Positions 49,111 to 58,426 of a stretch of 64,000 bases of DNA are shown here, in pieces. The notes below the pieces were generated by a model. That model made no database searches, was not told where the DNA came from, and saw nothing but the letters and a program-made list of their open reading frames with translations. Numbering within the stretch: the first letter of the stretch is position 1; each line of letters starts with the position of its first letter. This stretch comes from Rhizobium sp. CF080 (GTDB taxonomy: Bacteria; Pseudomonadota; Alphaproteobacteria; Rhizobiales; Rhizobiaceae). Position numbers and translations under genes: made by a program. The stretch is taken from the NCBI RefSeq assembly GCF_000282095.2, contig NZ_AKKC02000004.1:868001-932000 (forward strand), written 5' to 3'.

Positions 49111-49194
49111 CCGCGGACAGGTTCGACAAAGGTGAAATTGCCGACCACTTCAGCGTCGTCGAAACAAAGGCTATCGCTGGATCAGCTCCGGCTT

Positions 49195-49225
49195 GGGAGG
49201 ATCACATCGCGGATGTGATCCTCCC
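49195..49225. terminator. Bidirectional hairpin terminator
   Basis: GGGAGGATCACATC, GCG, GATGTGATCCTCCC form a perfect 14-bp stem between the convergent aldo/keto reductase gene (ends 49110) and the CoA-transferase gene (ends 49235). No T run is present on either strand. The symmetry and position argue for a shared terminator. Confidence 0.7.
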
Positions 49226-49234
49226 ATTCGCCAG

Positions 49235-49876
49235 TTAAAGACCGACCTTGAATTCGGCTTTGGTCTTTGCCTTGATTTCTTCCAGGGTGACCCCCTCGGC
49301 CAGTTCGATCAGCACCATTTCCGGGGCGCCGGTCCTTGCGATCGTGAAAACGCCGAGATCGGTGATGACGAGATCGACGACCCGCTTGCCCGTCAGCGGA
49401 AGATCGCATTCGGGCAGAAGTTTGGACTCGCCCTTGGCCTCGTGCTCCATCAGCACGACGACGCGCTTGACGCCGGCGACGAGGTCCATGGCGCCGCCCA
49501 TGCCCTTGGCCATCTTGCCCGGGATCATCCAGTTGGCGAGGTCGCCATTGCTGGCCACCTGCATGGCACCGAGGATCGACAGGTCGATGTGACCGCCGCG
49601 GATCATCGCGAAACTGTCGGCCGACGAAAAGAAGCTCGTCATCGGCAATTCGCTGACCGTCTGCTTGCCGGCATTGATGAGATCGGCGTCGACTTCGTTC
49701 TCGAGAGGGAAGGGGCCGATGCCCAGCATGCCGTTTTCGCTCTGCAGCACGACATCGATCCCGTCTGGAATGTGGTTGGCCACCAGCGTCGGAATGCCGA
49801 TGCCGAGATTGACGTAGAAGCCGTCCTGAAGCTCGCGCGCGGCGCGCGCGGCCATCTGATCGCGTGTCCAGGCCAT
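49235..49876 (-). CDS. scoB: 3-oxoacid CoA-transferase subunit B
   Basis: This 213-residue beta subunit carries the catalytic glutamate in [13 protein letters not shown], which forms the CoA-thioester intermediate. [12 protein letters not shown] near the N-terminus and [19 protein letters not shown] are family blocks. It moves CoA from succinyl-CoA (or acetyl-CoA) to acetoacetate or 3-oxoadipate; the sequence alone does not separate ScoB from PcaJ. Its start codon overlaps the stop of the alpha subunit gene by one base. Confidence 0.92.
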   Translation of the reverse strand: MAWTRDQMAARAARELQDGFYVNLGIGIPTLVANHIPDGIDVVLQSENGMLGIGPFPLENEVDADLINAGKQTVSELPMTSFFSSADSFAMIRGGHIDLSILGAMQVASNGDLANWMIPGKMAKGMGGAMDLVAGVKRVVVLMEHEAKGESKLLPECDLPLTGKRVVDLVITDLGVFTIARTGAPEMVLIELAEGVTLEEIKAKTKAEFKVGL

Positions 49877-50589
49877 TACACCGCCTCCGTCTGTGCGGAT
49901 CTGACGGTCCGCTGTTCGATATGTTTCTTCGCATCGGGAACATGGAGAAGTTTCGAGACGAAGATGCCCGGCGTATGGATATGGTCGGCATCGATCTGGC
50001 CGACGTCGACGAGGTGTTCGACCTCGGCGACAGTGAACTTGCCCGCCGTCGCCATCATCGGATTGAAATTGCGGGCCGTCTTGCGGTAGACGAGATTGCC
50101 CTCGGTATCGCCCTTCCAGGCGTGGATGAGGGATACGTCCGCCAGCAGCGCCATTTCCATGACATACTGCTCGCCGCCGAACTCCCGTATCTCCTTGCCT
50201 TCCGAAATGATCGTGCCGACGCCAGTCTTTGTGAAAAAGGCGGGGATGCCCGCGCCGCCGGCGCGGATCCGTTCGGCAAGCGTGCCTTGCGGATTGAATT
50301 CGAGTTCGAGTTCCCCCGACAGGAATTGCTGCGCGAACAGCTTGTTCTCCCCGACATAGGAAGAGATCATCTTGCGGATCTGGCGGGTTTCCAGGAGCAG
50401 GCCGAGGCCTATTCCGTCCACCCCGGCATTGTTTGAAATGACGGTGAGGTCCTTGACGCCGGAAAGCTTGACCGCCTCGATCAGGGTTTCCGGTATTCCG
50501 CAAAGGCCGAAGCCTCCCGACATGATCACCATGCCGTCCTTCAATACGTCTGCCAGCGCCTCAGTGGCGCTCGATACTATCTTTTGCAT
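49876..50589 (-). CDS. scoA: 3-oxoacid CoA-transferase subunit A
   Basis: This 237-residue alpha subunit carries the CoA-transferase signature [32 protein letters not shown], and [14 protein letters not shown]. With subunit B it gives acyl-CoA for beta-oxidation-type cleavage. It could use 3-oxoacids from ketone-body or aromatic (3-oxoadipate) breakdown. It is divergent from a PAS-LuxR regulator 85 bp away. Confidence 0.92.
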   Translation of the reverse strand: MQKIVSSATEALADVLKDGMVIMSGGFGLCGIPETLIEAVKLSGVKDLTVISNNAGVDGIGLGLLLETRQIRKMISSYVGENKLFAQQFLSGELELEFNPQGTLAERIRAGGAGIPAFFTKTGVGTIISEGKEIREFGGEQYVMEMALLADVSLIHAWKGDTEGNLVYRKTARNFNPMMATAGKFTVAEVEHLVDVGQIDADHIHTPGIFVSKLLHVPDAKKHIEQRTVRSAQTEAV

Positions 50590-50674
50590 CTCGTCCCATC
50601 CGCCTCCTACGAAATTGCCGATGGTGTGAAAGTAAGGCTTGATGGGCCGTAGCAGCTAGCCGTATTTATACTGC

Positions 50675-51271
50675 ATGTCTGCTTCTCAAACACCAACTTC
50701 TTTTCCTGATCCGGATCAGAGCCATCGCTTCTTGCTGGCGGAGATGCCGGTGCCCATGGTCTATGCGCGGCATAGGATCATTCGCGATTGCAATGTCGAG
50801 TTTGCGACGCTTTTCGGGCTCCGCCGGGAGGAGATCCTGGATCGGAGTTTTGCGCGCCTCTATCCGAAAATCGCCGACTTTGTCCGTATCGGCCATCTGT
50901 GGCGCAGCCATCTGCCCGGCGGGCAGGTCTTTTACGACGAGCGGATCATGACGCGGGGCGATGGCGGACGCTTCTGGTGCAGGGTGAACGGCCGAAGCCA
51001 TCATCCGACCGATCCGTTTGCCGAGGCGCTCTATTGTTTCCAGGCCATCAACCGGCCGATCAAAAGCGCCAGTCCCACCTTTACCGACCGGCAGCACCAG
51101 ATCATCACTCTGGTCGCGCAGGGGAAGAACAACGCGATGATCGCTGACGAGCTCGGGCTTTCGAAGCGCACGATCGAATCTCACCGCGCACGGCTTATGC
51201 GCGCGATCGGCGTGCGGAATTCGGCCGAACTGGTCGCCTGGTTCGCGGCAGGTCATAGACGGCAAGAATAG
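50675..51271 (+). CDS. PAS-LuxR transcriptional regulator
   Basis: This 198-residue protein has an N-terminal PAS-like domain (residues 15-125, VYARHRIIRDCNVEFATLFG and MTRGDGGRFWCRVNGR). A LuxR-type helix-turn-helix follows (FTDRQHQIITLVAQGKNNAMIADELGLSKRTIE...HRARLMRAIG, outline). No receiver domain is present. Divergent placement from the CoA-transferase genes suggests it controls them; similar PAS-LuxR proteins neighbour acetoacetate and aromatic-acid genes. Confidence 0.87.
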   Translation: MSASQTPTSFPDPDQSHRFLLAEMPVPMVYARHRIIRDCNVEFATLFGLRREEILDRSFARLYPKIADFVRIGHLWRSHLPGGQVFYDERIMTRGDGGRFWCRVNGRSHHPTDPFAEALYCFQAINRPIKSASPTFTDRQHQIITLVAQGKNNAMIADELGLSKRTIESHRARLMRAIGVRNSAELVAWFAAGHRRQE

Positions 51272-51354
51272 TGGCGGATTGGAACCGCATGTTCCCTGTC
51301 CTTGACCATGGCTGAGAAATGTAGTGCATCCATTTGGTTGCTAAACCACCATAT

Positions 51355-51382
51355 TTGCTCCACCAACTTCCCGCACTATAGT
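51355..51382 (+). promoter_or_regulatory. Putative sigma-70-type promoter of prc
   Basis: TTGCTC and TATAGT are separated by 16 bases and lie 30 bp upstream of the prc start codon, which would give a short leader. The surrounding DNA is AT-rich for this window. Confidence 0.4.
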
Positions 51383-51411
51383 CTCGACATCGCAAATGGG
51401 ATCAAAGCTGA

Positions 51412-53532
51412 ATGCGCATACAACACGGTTTTCTCGGCATTTTCCTTGCAATTGCCTCGTCGGCATATGCTCTGGAGGTTGGGCCGCCGCCGGTTTTGTC
51501 GCCGCTACAGAGCCAGGCGCAAGCTGCGCATTTGAGTGCACAATTGCTGACGCGCTATGCCTATAAGCCCGTTCCGCTCAACGATTCCCTGTCGGCCAAG
51601 ATTATGAACCGGTTCATCAAGTCTCTGGATCCGGACCGCGTTTTCTTTCAGCAAGCCGACGTCGACAAGTTCATGGCCGGCAGCGCCAAGATCGATGACG
51701 CCATCGTCCAGGAAGACCTGGATATTCCGTTTTCGATTTTTAACGTCTATGCGCAGCGTGTGATCGACCGCATGACGTATGCGCGCGACTTGCTCAAGCA
51801 GAACTTCGATTTCAGCGTGCGGGAAAACTACTCTCTGGTGCGCGACGAGGAACCTTGGCCGCAATCGGAGCCGGACAGCAATGAATTATGGCGTAAGCGC
51901 GTCAAGAGCGACTGGCTGCAGTTGAAACTGGCGGGCAAAAACGATGCGGCAATTCGCGAGACGCTCGACAAACGCTATCAAAACATCCTCGATCGGGCCT
52001 ACAAATACAAGAGTGACGATGTTTTCCAGTCATTCATGGCGGCCTATACAACATCCGTTGATCCGCACACCGACTACTTCGGTGCCGCCGCTTCGGCTGA
52101 ATTTGACATTTCCATGAAGCTCTCGCTGGTTGGTATCGGTGCGGTATTGCAGGAACGCGATGGCTACACGACGATCCGTGAGCTCGTACCGGGTGGGCCG
52201 GCGCAATTGTCCGGGAAGCTGGCGGTCGGGGATCGCATTATCGGTGTCGGTCAAGGCGATGATGGCGCGGTAAAGGAAGTCGTGGGCACCCGCCTTGATG
52301 AAGTCGTGCAATTGATACGCGGGGCGAAGGATTCCGTCGTTCGCCTGGACATCTTGCCGGCAGACGCCGGGGAAAATGGCAGCCATCGCCTCATCAGTCT
52401 GGTGCGCGACAAGATCAGCCTCGAAAAGCAGGCCGCAAGGAAGACCATCCTCTCCGTGAAGGACAGCGGTGGCACGCGCAGAATTGGCGTCGTTACCCTG
52501 CCGGCGTTTTATGAGGACTTCGAAGCGCGGCGAAAAGGTGACAGAAACTACAGAAGCGCCAGCCGCGACGTTGCCAAGCTTCTTGGTGAACTCAAGCGGG
52601 AAAACGTCGATGGCGTCCTGATCGACTTGCGCGACAACGGCGGGGGGTCCTTGGCCGAGGCGATTGATTTGACAGGCCTGTTTGTCGGAAAAGGCCCTGT
52701 GGTCCAGCAGCGCGATGCAGAAGGTAAGGTCGAGGTAGCAAGCGACGATCTGCCCGAACCTGTCTGGGCAGGTCCGGTCGGTGTCCTGATCAATCGCGGT
52801 TCGGCGTCGGCTTCCGAGATTTTTGCTGCAGCGATACAAGATTACGGTCGGGGCGTGATTGTCGGCGACCCGAGTTTTGGCAAGGGCACCGTGCAGACTG
52901 TTATCAACCTTGACAATGTCGCCCACAACAGCAAGCCGAAATTCGGTGAGCTGAAATTGACGATCGCGCAGTTTTTCCGCGTCAACGGCGGTACGACACA
53001 GCTGCGAGGCGTAACGCCCGATATCAGCTTGCCGGGCCTTTCGGACCCGAAGACCCTCGGCGAGAGTAGTTATGACAATGCGTTGCCGTGGACTGAGATC
53101 AAGCCGGCAAGGTATACGTCTGCGGGCGACATGAGGGCGTTGCTGCCGCAACTGCAGAGCCGCCACGATGCTCGGGTCCGGAACGATCCGGATTTCCAAC
53201 ATTTTGTCGAAGACGCCGCCGAACTGAAGGCCCTTCGCGAGAAACGCGTCATCTCCCTCAATGAAACCGAACGGCGTAGTGAACGGATTGCTCTGGCAGA
53301 TCGTCTCAAGGCGCGCGAGCAGGCAAACGGCGATCTGGTTCGCGGCGGAGACGATGGCCTGCAAGCCAATGAGCGTAGCCTGAGTGCCGATATCGCCATT
53401 GAAAATGCCCGCAAAAACGCAAAGGACGTCTTGCAGAACGAAGCTGCCTCGATCGTTGCCGATGAGGCGGATTTGCTGGAAGGCGGGTCAAAGGCCGCGA
53501 CACAGCGAACCGGTAATGCCAACGACAGATAG
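51412..53532 (+). CDS. prc: Carboxy-terminal processing protease Prc/Tsp, periplasmic
   Basis: This 706-residue tail-specific protease has a signal peptide (MRIQHGFLGIFLAIASSAYA), an N-terminal Tsp domain, a PDZ domain (about residues 235-320), and the S41 protease core with catalytic Ser466 (SASASE) and Lys491 (FGKGTVQ), 25 residues apart as in E. coli Tsp. A C-terminal DUF3340-type region completes it. Alphaproteobacteria usually have the shorter CtpA (about 440 residues); this long architecture is the gammaproteobacterial type. Codon use is visibly less GC-rich (TAT, AAT, TTT and AAA are frequent) than in neighbours. Lateral acquisition is likely. Confidence 0.92.
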   Translation: MRIQHGFLGIFLAIASSAYALEVGPPPVLSPLQSQAQAAHLSAQLLTRYAYKPVPLNDSLSAKIMNRFIKSLDPDRVFFQQADVDKFMAGSAKIDDAIVQEDLDIPFSIFNVYAQRVIDRMTYARDLLKQNFDFSVRENYSLVRDEEPWPQSEPDSNELWRKRVKSDWLQLKLAGKNDAAIRETLDKRYQNILDRAYKYKSDDVFQSFMAAYTTSVDPHTDYFGAAASAEFDISMKLSLVGIGAVLQERDGYTTIRELVPGGPAQLSGKLAVGDRIIGVGQGDDGAVKEVVGTRLDEVVQLIRGAKDSVVRLDILPADAGENGSHRLISLVRDKISLEKQAARKTILSVKDSGGTRRIGVVTLPAFYEDFEARRKGDRNYRSASRDVAKLLGELKRENVDGVLIDLRDNGGGSLAEAIDLTGLFVGKGPVVQQRDAEGKVEVASDDLPEPVWAGPVGVLINRGSASASEIFAAAIQDYGRGVIVGDPSFGKGTVQTVINLDNVAHNSKPKFGELKLTIAQFFRVNGGTTQLRGVTPDISLPGLSDPKTLGESSYDNALPWTEIKPARYTSAGDMRALLPQLQSRHDARVRNDPDFQHFVEDAAELKALREKRVISLNETERRSERIALADRLKAREQANGDLVRGGDDGLQANERSLSADIAIENARKNAKDVLQNEAASIVADEADLLEGGSKAATQRTGNANDR

Positions 53533-53871
53533 TCATCTCCTCAAGGCGAATAATATAAGCCGCCCACGAAGCCGCGGCGTAGGTCATTCTGCGTAGGTGA
53601 AGGTCGAGCGCCTCCATCAGTCAGTTCTGAGATGAGCAGTTTGCAAATATTGCTGTTTTGTTGATTTGGCTTGCTATGTCTTGGCGCTTCCACAGCCGTC
53701 CGCCCAGCGCGCGCTTGTTGCAAGTGGCCGAGTGTGCCAGGACTAGGCGCCAGTTGGGTTTCCGCTAGCCTTCGGGCAGAATGACGCCCTTCAGCGATGC
53801 GATGGCGATCCGTGGCGTGGTAAATCAGTGGCTGTCTCAAACGCAGTTCGCGGTAGGGAAGACGAACGGGA
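53533..53871. other. 339-bp gap after prc
   Basis: No frame here shows a gene-like pattern. An AT-rich stretch (about 53636-53675) may be the remains of the donor flank of prc or a promoter for the MFS gene. I see no clear terminator or repeat. Confidence 0.4.
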
Positions 53872-55209
53872 ATGAGCAATTCGGCGACATCCCACATCCG
53901 TTCGTCCCTGGAGCCGTCGCCATCCGCAGTGACCGGCTGGTATGCGGTGGCGGTGCTTTGTGTCGCCTTGCTGGTCTCTTATACCGACAGGCTGATCATC
54001 AATCTCGTCGTCGATCCGATCAGGGGCGACCTCACTCTGACGGACGTGGAGATCAGCCTGCTTCAGGGGGCCGGATTTGCCGTCATATTTGCGATTGCGG
54101 GCCTCCCAAGCGGACGGCTGGCGGATTCCGTCAATCGCCGAAACCTGATTGCAGCCGGTGTCCTGCTTTGGTCGATGGCCACCGTCGCCTGCGGGCTCGC
54201 CCTCGGCTTCTGGAGCTTCTTTGGCGCCCGGGTGGCCGTGGGGATGGGCGAGGCGGCGCTTGTGCCGGCGGCATCCTCGTTGATCATCGACTTCTTCTCG
54301 CCGCGCCGGCGGGGCACCGCGCTTGGAATTTTCTCGCTCGGGGCAACGTTCGGGGCGGGAGGCGCGCTGTTGATCGGCGGGCTTATTCTGGGCTGGATCG
54401 GAGCTGGATGGTTCAAGTCGGCGCCTCTGATCGCCGAATTGGCGCCATGGCGGCAATTGATGATCCTGGTTGCCGTTCCCGGCTTTGCCTTGCTGCCCTT
54501 CCTCCTGTCGATCCCCGAGCCCATGCGGCACAGCAGATCCGGCCTGCTTCCGCTCTCGGCGGTTTTCCAGCGCCTGATCGCGGATAGGGGGACGGTTTTG
54601 CGCGTCTGCCTGGTGAAGGGCGTTCTGTCCGTGGGCGACAACGGCCTTATCGCCTGGATGCCGACGCTGCTGCAGCGCTTCTACGGCATGACGGCGCTCG
54701 AAGTAGGTGCGCTTCTAGCCCTTTCGGTCTCGGTCAGCGGGGCAATCGCGTCCGTCTTGGGCGGGGCGCTGTCCGACTGGTTTGCGCGTCACTGGGGTGT
54801 GTCCACGCGGATCGTGTTGCTGTTGGGTTGCTACTTGCTGACCGTCGCGGGCGCGACCACGGTTTTCTTTGCAGGCACCGGGCATCAGGCTGCGCTAGCC
54901 CTTGGCATATGGGCGTTCGGGTCCATCGGCGGTTATGTCATCGGGCATGTGGTGATGCAGGAAAGCGTCCCGAGCGAGATGCGGGCGACGACGATTGCCT
55001 TGTCACTGACGTTTATCGGCCTGATCGGGATTGGCCTCGGGCCGACCCTCGTGCCCCTGGTGGCCAAACACGGGTTCGGCGGCGAAGAGGCGCTGCAGCC
55101 GGCGATGGGTACGGTCAGTTTGCTCGCTGCCCTGCTTGCGTTCGGCGTCATCTGGCCGCCCATTCGGGTCGGCATCGTTGCCTTGAGATCGCGGGAAGCC
55201 AAGTCCTAG
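53872..55209 (+). CDS. MFS transporter
   Basis: This 445-residue inner-membrane protein has 12 predicted membrane segments and the spinster/ACS-like pattern SYTDRLIINLVVDPI in the first helix. The loop motif GRLADSVNRRNL sits between helices 2 and 3. The first-helix Asp-Arg resembles the organic-anion (aromatic acid, hexuronate) branch. GGGA before ATG 53872 is a weak ribosome site. It is convergent with the large regulator gene, and substrate cannot be deduced. Confidence 0.85.
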   Translation: MSNSATSHIRSSLEPSPSAVTGWYAVAVLCVALLVSYTDRLIINLVVDPIRGDLTLTDVEISLLQGAGFAVIFAIAGLPSGRLADSVNRRNLIAAGVLLWSMATVACGLALGFWSFFGARVAVGMGEAALVPAASSLIIDFFSPRRRGTALGIFSLGATFGAGGALLIGGLILGWIGAGWFKSAPLIAELAPWRQLMILVAVPGFALLPFLLSIPEPMRHSRSGLLPLSAVFQRLIADRGTVLRVCLVKGVLSVGDNGLIAWMPTLLQRFYGMTALEVGALLALSVSVSGAIASVLGGALSDWFARHWGVSTRIVLLLGCYLLTVAGATTVFFAGTGHQAALALGIWAFGSIGGYVIGHVVMQESVPSEMRATTIALSLTFIGLIGIGLGPTLVPLVAKHGFGGEEALQPAMGTVSLLAALLAFGVIWPPIRVGIVALRSREAKS

Positions 55210-55251
55210 ACGCTGTGGGGAATGGCTGGAACGATCAGGTTGATCCGACTT

Positions 55252-58128
55252 TCACAAGGCCCGTCGAGTGTCGAGCAGCGCGCGGGCACGCCTGAGATCG
55301 CCCGTCGAAAACCCTTCCTGGAAACGGGCGTAGGCGGAAGCCAGCATGTCCTCAGCCTCGTCGCTACCCCCACGTTCGCGCGAAAGCTTCACCAGGCTGA
55401 TCGCGGTACGCAGTTCCCAGGACAAAGCGCCGTCGCGGCGTGCGAGTTCGATCGACTTCCGATAACACTCGGTTGCCTCGTCTCGCCCGGCAGGATTCTG
55501 GAAGCGAATGACATTGCCCTTGATGCGCAGCATTTCGGGGATGCCGACGACCTGTCCGCGGCTTTCCGAGATTTCCATCGCCTCGTCGATGGCTGCAAGT
55601 CCGCCCGCAAGGTCGCCTTGGCGGGCAAGCGCCTCGCCGTAATTGGTGAGATAGTTGGGGTACCGCATGCGGAAACCGCCATCGCGCACCTCGGCAAGTG
55701 CATCGCGGTAAGCTGCCAGATCGAAGTGGCGCCCGGTATAAAGGTTCAATCGGCCGCGCGTACACATTCCCATATTCCGCCAGATCGACAGGCCATGCCT
55801 GGTCGCATGTTCGAGGCCGCTGTCGAGATAACCCCAGGCCGATTCGTAATCGCGGACATACATGGCGATGATGAGCGAGCCGTGCAGAAGTGCGTAGCAG
55901 AGCGAAACGGCGTAGTTGGAGGCCTCGGCTTCTTTCAGTTGCCGCTCAGCCACCGCGGCCGCCTGGTCCGGAAATCCCTGCAGCCAGAGAACCGTCGCCA
56001 GCGCGCCCTGTGCGGTCAGCCGCTGGTCGAACTCGAAGCGGGCGACGTCCGAGCGTAGATTTTGAGTAACAGGTCTTCGGACGATGTTCTCGAGCTGGTG
56101 CCGGGAGGCGGCCAGTGCCCCCAGCCAGGAAAGGGCGGACCCGGCTTGCGCATTGGCGTCGCCTGCGGCCTCCTCATGTCCTGTTTCGAGCGCCCGGATT
56201 CTCTTGGCGACGGCAATCGCCGAATGGGAGTCGCCGGTCCATAACTCGTATTCAGACAGGCCCCGAAGGCAGGCCACCTGGAGATCCGTGTCGTTGAGCT
56301 CCTCGGCGAGGCCGAGCGCCTTGGTCAGAGCCGACTTGACCTGCAGCAGGGGACCGCGCGTGTGCAGCAATGTCGCCCCGAGCGTCAGGTTCAGCATCAA
56401 ATCGTCCCGGATGCTTCGATGGGCACGAAAGCGGTCGTCCAGTGCCCGTTCGACCGCCATCCGGCATTCCTCGACCAGCGACACCTGCTTGCCGAATGGA
56501 ATGGCCGCCACCGTCAGCCTCACGCCGAGCGCGGCGGTGGCGGGGCCAGTAAAAGCCCACCGCATCGCATCACGCAGATCGTCGGTCTTGGCGCCATAGC
56601 GGGCGAGCCATTCGGCACGCGACAGGCGATCCGCATCGGCCTTTGCCAGCGCGACGAGATCGAGGCAGTGTTCCGCGTGGCGCAGTCTGGCGCTTTCGAG
56701 TTCGTCGTTCGCGGCCAGCTTTTCGAGTGCATAGGCGCGGGTGGTGTCGAGCATTCGATAGCCCACTTCGGTGTCGAACACCTCGGCGGTCAGCAGCGAC
56801 TTGGCAACCAGGCTGGCGATATCCTCGATGACCCTAACGCGATCGATATGCTGATCAGTGGCGACGGCGCAGGCCGAGTCTAGGCTGAAGACGCCGGCGA
56901 ATATGGCAAGCCGGCGCATGACGGCGCGTTCGCTTTCGGAGAGAAGGTCGTAGCTCCAGTCGATCGTTGCCGTGAGCGTGCGATGGCGTTCAATACCGCC
57001 CCTGTGGCCCTGCAGCAGCCGGAAACGGTCATCGAGCTGCTCCAGCAATTCGGCAATGCCGAACGCATCGACGCGGGTCGCGGCCAGTTCGATGGCGAGC
57101 GCCAGACCGTCGAGCCTGCGGCAGATTTCCGCGGCAAGCGGCGCATCCGCGTCGCTGAGACTGAAGGATTCGAGCCGGTCCACCGCACGGTCGACGAACA
57201 GCTGGATGGCCGGGAAAGCCAGTGCGGCCTCCGCCCTGAGTTCGCGCGTCTCGGCCGGAGTGGCCAAACCCGGCAACCTGCGAACCCGCTCACCCTTCAC
57301 CCGAAGCGGTTCACGGCTGGTCGCCAGAATTTTGACGCCAGCCGCGTCCGTCAGAATCCGGTCGATGCTAGCGGCGACGGCGTCGATGATATGTTCGCAG
57401 CTGTCGAACACGAGCAGCATTTCGCGGTCACGGAGAAATCCGCTCAGCGCCGCGAGCATGTTGGCGGAATGCGCCGCAAGGCCTATGGCCGTGGCGATGA
57501 CGTTCGGGACAAGGGTCGGGTCCTTGAGCGGGGAGAGGTCGATCAGCCAGACACCGTCTCTGGAAAGCCCCACCGAATGCTCGGCGACCGCAAGGGCAAC
57601 GGTCGTCTTGCCGATCCCGCCGGCGCCGACGATCGAGACGATACGGGCATCCTGCAATTCCCTGAGGATCGCGTTGATCGCATCCTGCCGGCCGACGATG
57701 CGGGTGGTTGCGGTCGGCAGGTTGTGGTTGCGTGGTGCCGTCAGCTCGGCATCAGGTGAGAAGAGAGTCGAGCCGGAATACTGGACCGGCGCGATGAACC
57801 GATAACCTCGACCGACGACGGTCGCGATATAATGCGAGCTGTCCTCACCCTCATCCAGCGCTCGCCTCAGCGCGGCCATGTTGACCTTGAGATTGCCTTC
57901 CTCGACAATCGTGTCCGGCCAGACGCGGGACAGGAGTTCGCGCTTGCCGACGACTTCTCCGGGACGTTCGACCAGCACCGTCAGGATATCCAGCGCTCGC
58001 CCGCCAATGCGAACGGGCGTCTTGCCACGCATCAGCAACTGGCGTTCGGGGAGCAATTGAAATGGCCCGAAGAGGAATGACCGCGAATGCCGCGGCGCAA
58101 GATCGCTCACCACATCGTCCCCCTTCAT
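55252..58128 (-). CDS. Winged-helix regulator with NB-ARC-like ATPase and helical repeats
   Basis: This 958-residue signal-transducing regulator has an OmpR/CadC-type winged helix at about residues 18-115 (LKVNMAALRRALDEG...YIATVVGRGYRF). A STAND-type ATPase follows, with P-loop GAGGIGKTT at 168-176, Walker B-like LLVFDSCEH and GLALAIELAAT. The C-terminal part of about 400 residues is helical and TPR-like. There is no membrane segment. It lies divergent from the AraC gene at 58427 and convergent with the MFS gene. ATP-dependent oligomerisation on binding a small inducer is expected for the class. Confidence 0.88.
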   Translation of the reverse strand: MKGDDVVSDLAPRHSRSFLFGPFQLLPERQLLMRGKTPVRIGGRALDILTVLVERPGEVVGKRELLSRVWPDTIVEEGNLKVNMAALRRALDEGEDSSHYIATVVGRGYRFIAPVQYSGSTLFSPDAELTAPRNHNLPTATTRIVGRQDAINAILRELQDARIVSIVGAGGIGKTTVALAVAEHSVGLSRDGVWLIDLSPLKDPTLVPNVIATAIGLAAHSANMLAALSGFLRDREMLLVFDSCEHIIDAVAASIDRILTDAAGVKILATSREPLRVKGERVRRLPGLATPAETRELRAEAALAFPAIQLFVDRAVDRLESFSLSDADAPLAAEICRRLDGLALAIELAATRVDAFGIAELLEQLDDRFRLLQGHRGGIERHRTLTATIDWSYDLLSESERAVMRRLAIFAGVFSLDSACAVATDQHIDRVRVIEDIASLVAKSLLTAEVFDTEVGYRMLDTTRAYALEKLAANDELESARLRHAEHCLDLVALAKADADRLSRAEWLARYGAKTDDLRDAMRWAFTGPATAALGVRLTVAAIPFGKQVSLVEECRMAVERALDDRFRAHRSIRDDLMLNLTLGATLLHTRGPLLQVKSALTKALGLAEELNDTDLQVACLRGLSEYELWTGDSHSAIAVAKRIRALETGHEEAAGDANAQAGSALSWLGALAASRHQLENIVRRPVTQNLRSDVARFEFDQRLTAQGALATVLWLQGFPDQAAAVAERQLKEAEASNYAVSLCYALLHGSLIIAMYVRDYESAWGYLDSGLEHATRHGLSIWRNMGMCTRGRLNLYTGRHFDLAAYRDALAEVRDGGFRMRYPNYLTNYGEALARQGDLAGGLAAIDEAMEISESRGQVVGIPEMLRIKGNVIRFQNPAGRDEATECYRKSIELARRDGALSWELRTAISLVKLSRERGGSDEAEDMLASAYARFQEGFSTGDLRRARALLDTRRAL

Positions 58129-58339
58129 TCGAAGTCAATTGTCCCGGCTGCCTGAATAACATGCCGGGAGCCCGCCATGGAAACAAAAGCTCTTAAAGGG
58201 GAAACGCCATGGCGCAACTATGCCTCACCAAGCTGCATCGCTTTTAACCGGAATTAACTCGGCGGACGACGATCGGCATGGCAAGATCCCCACCGGTTTC
58301 AAAGCCCGATTTCCAGCACTCAACGGCTCTCGCCCAGAT

Positions 58340-58366
58340 GGATCTCCGCCAGCAAGGCGGAGATCC
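58340..58366. promoter_or_regulatory. Perfect inverted repeat between two regulator genes
   Basis: GGATCTCCGCC, AGCAA, GGCGGAGATCC is an 11-5-11 inverted repeat in the 298-bp divergent region between the winged-helix regulator and AraC genes, 60 bp before the latter. It may be an operator or a leader hairpin; no T run follows. Confidence 0.45.
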
Positions 58367-58426
58367 CTGTTGGCTTGGCTGCCGGGCTGCCGGCTCGATC
58401 AGGGCAGCAATGCTGAGGATGCCTGA

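Noticed and set aside
49877..50503. N-terminal extension that would fuse a second domain to CoA-transferase subunit B
   Set aside because: It is the subunit A gene read in another frame; ATG 49876 starts a normal subunit B.
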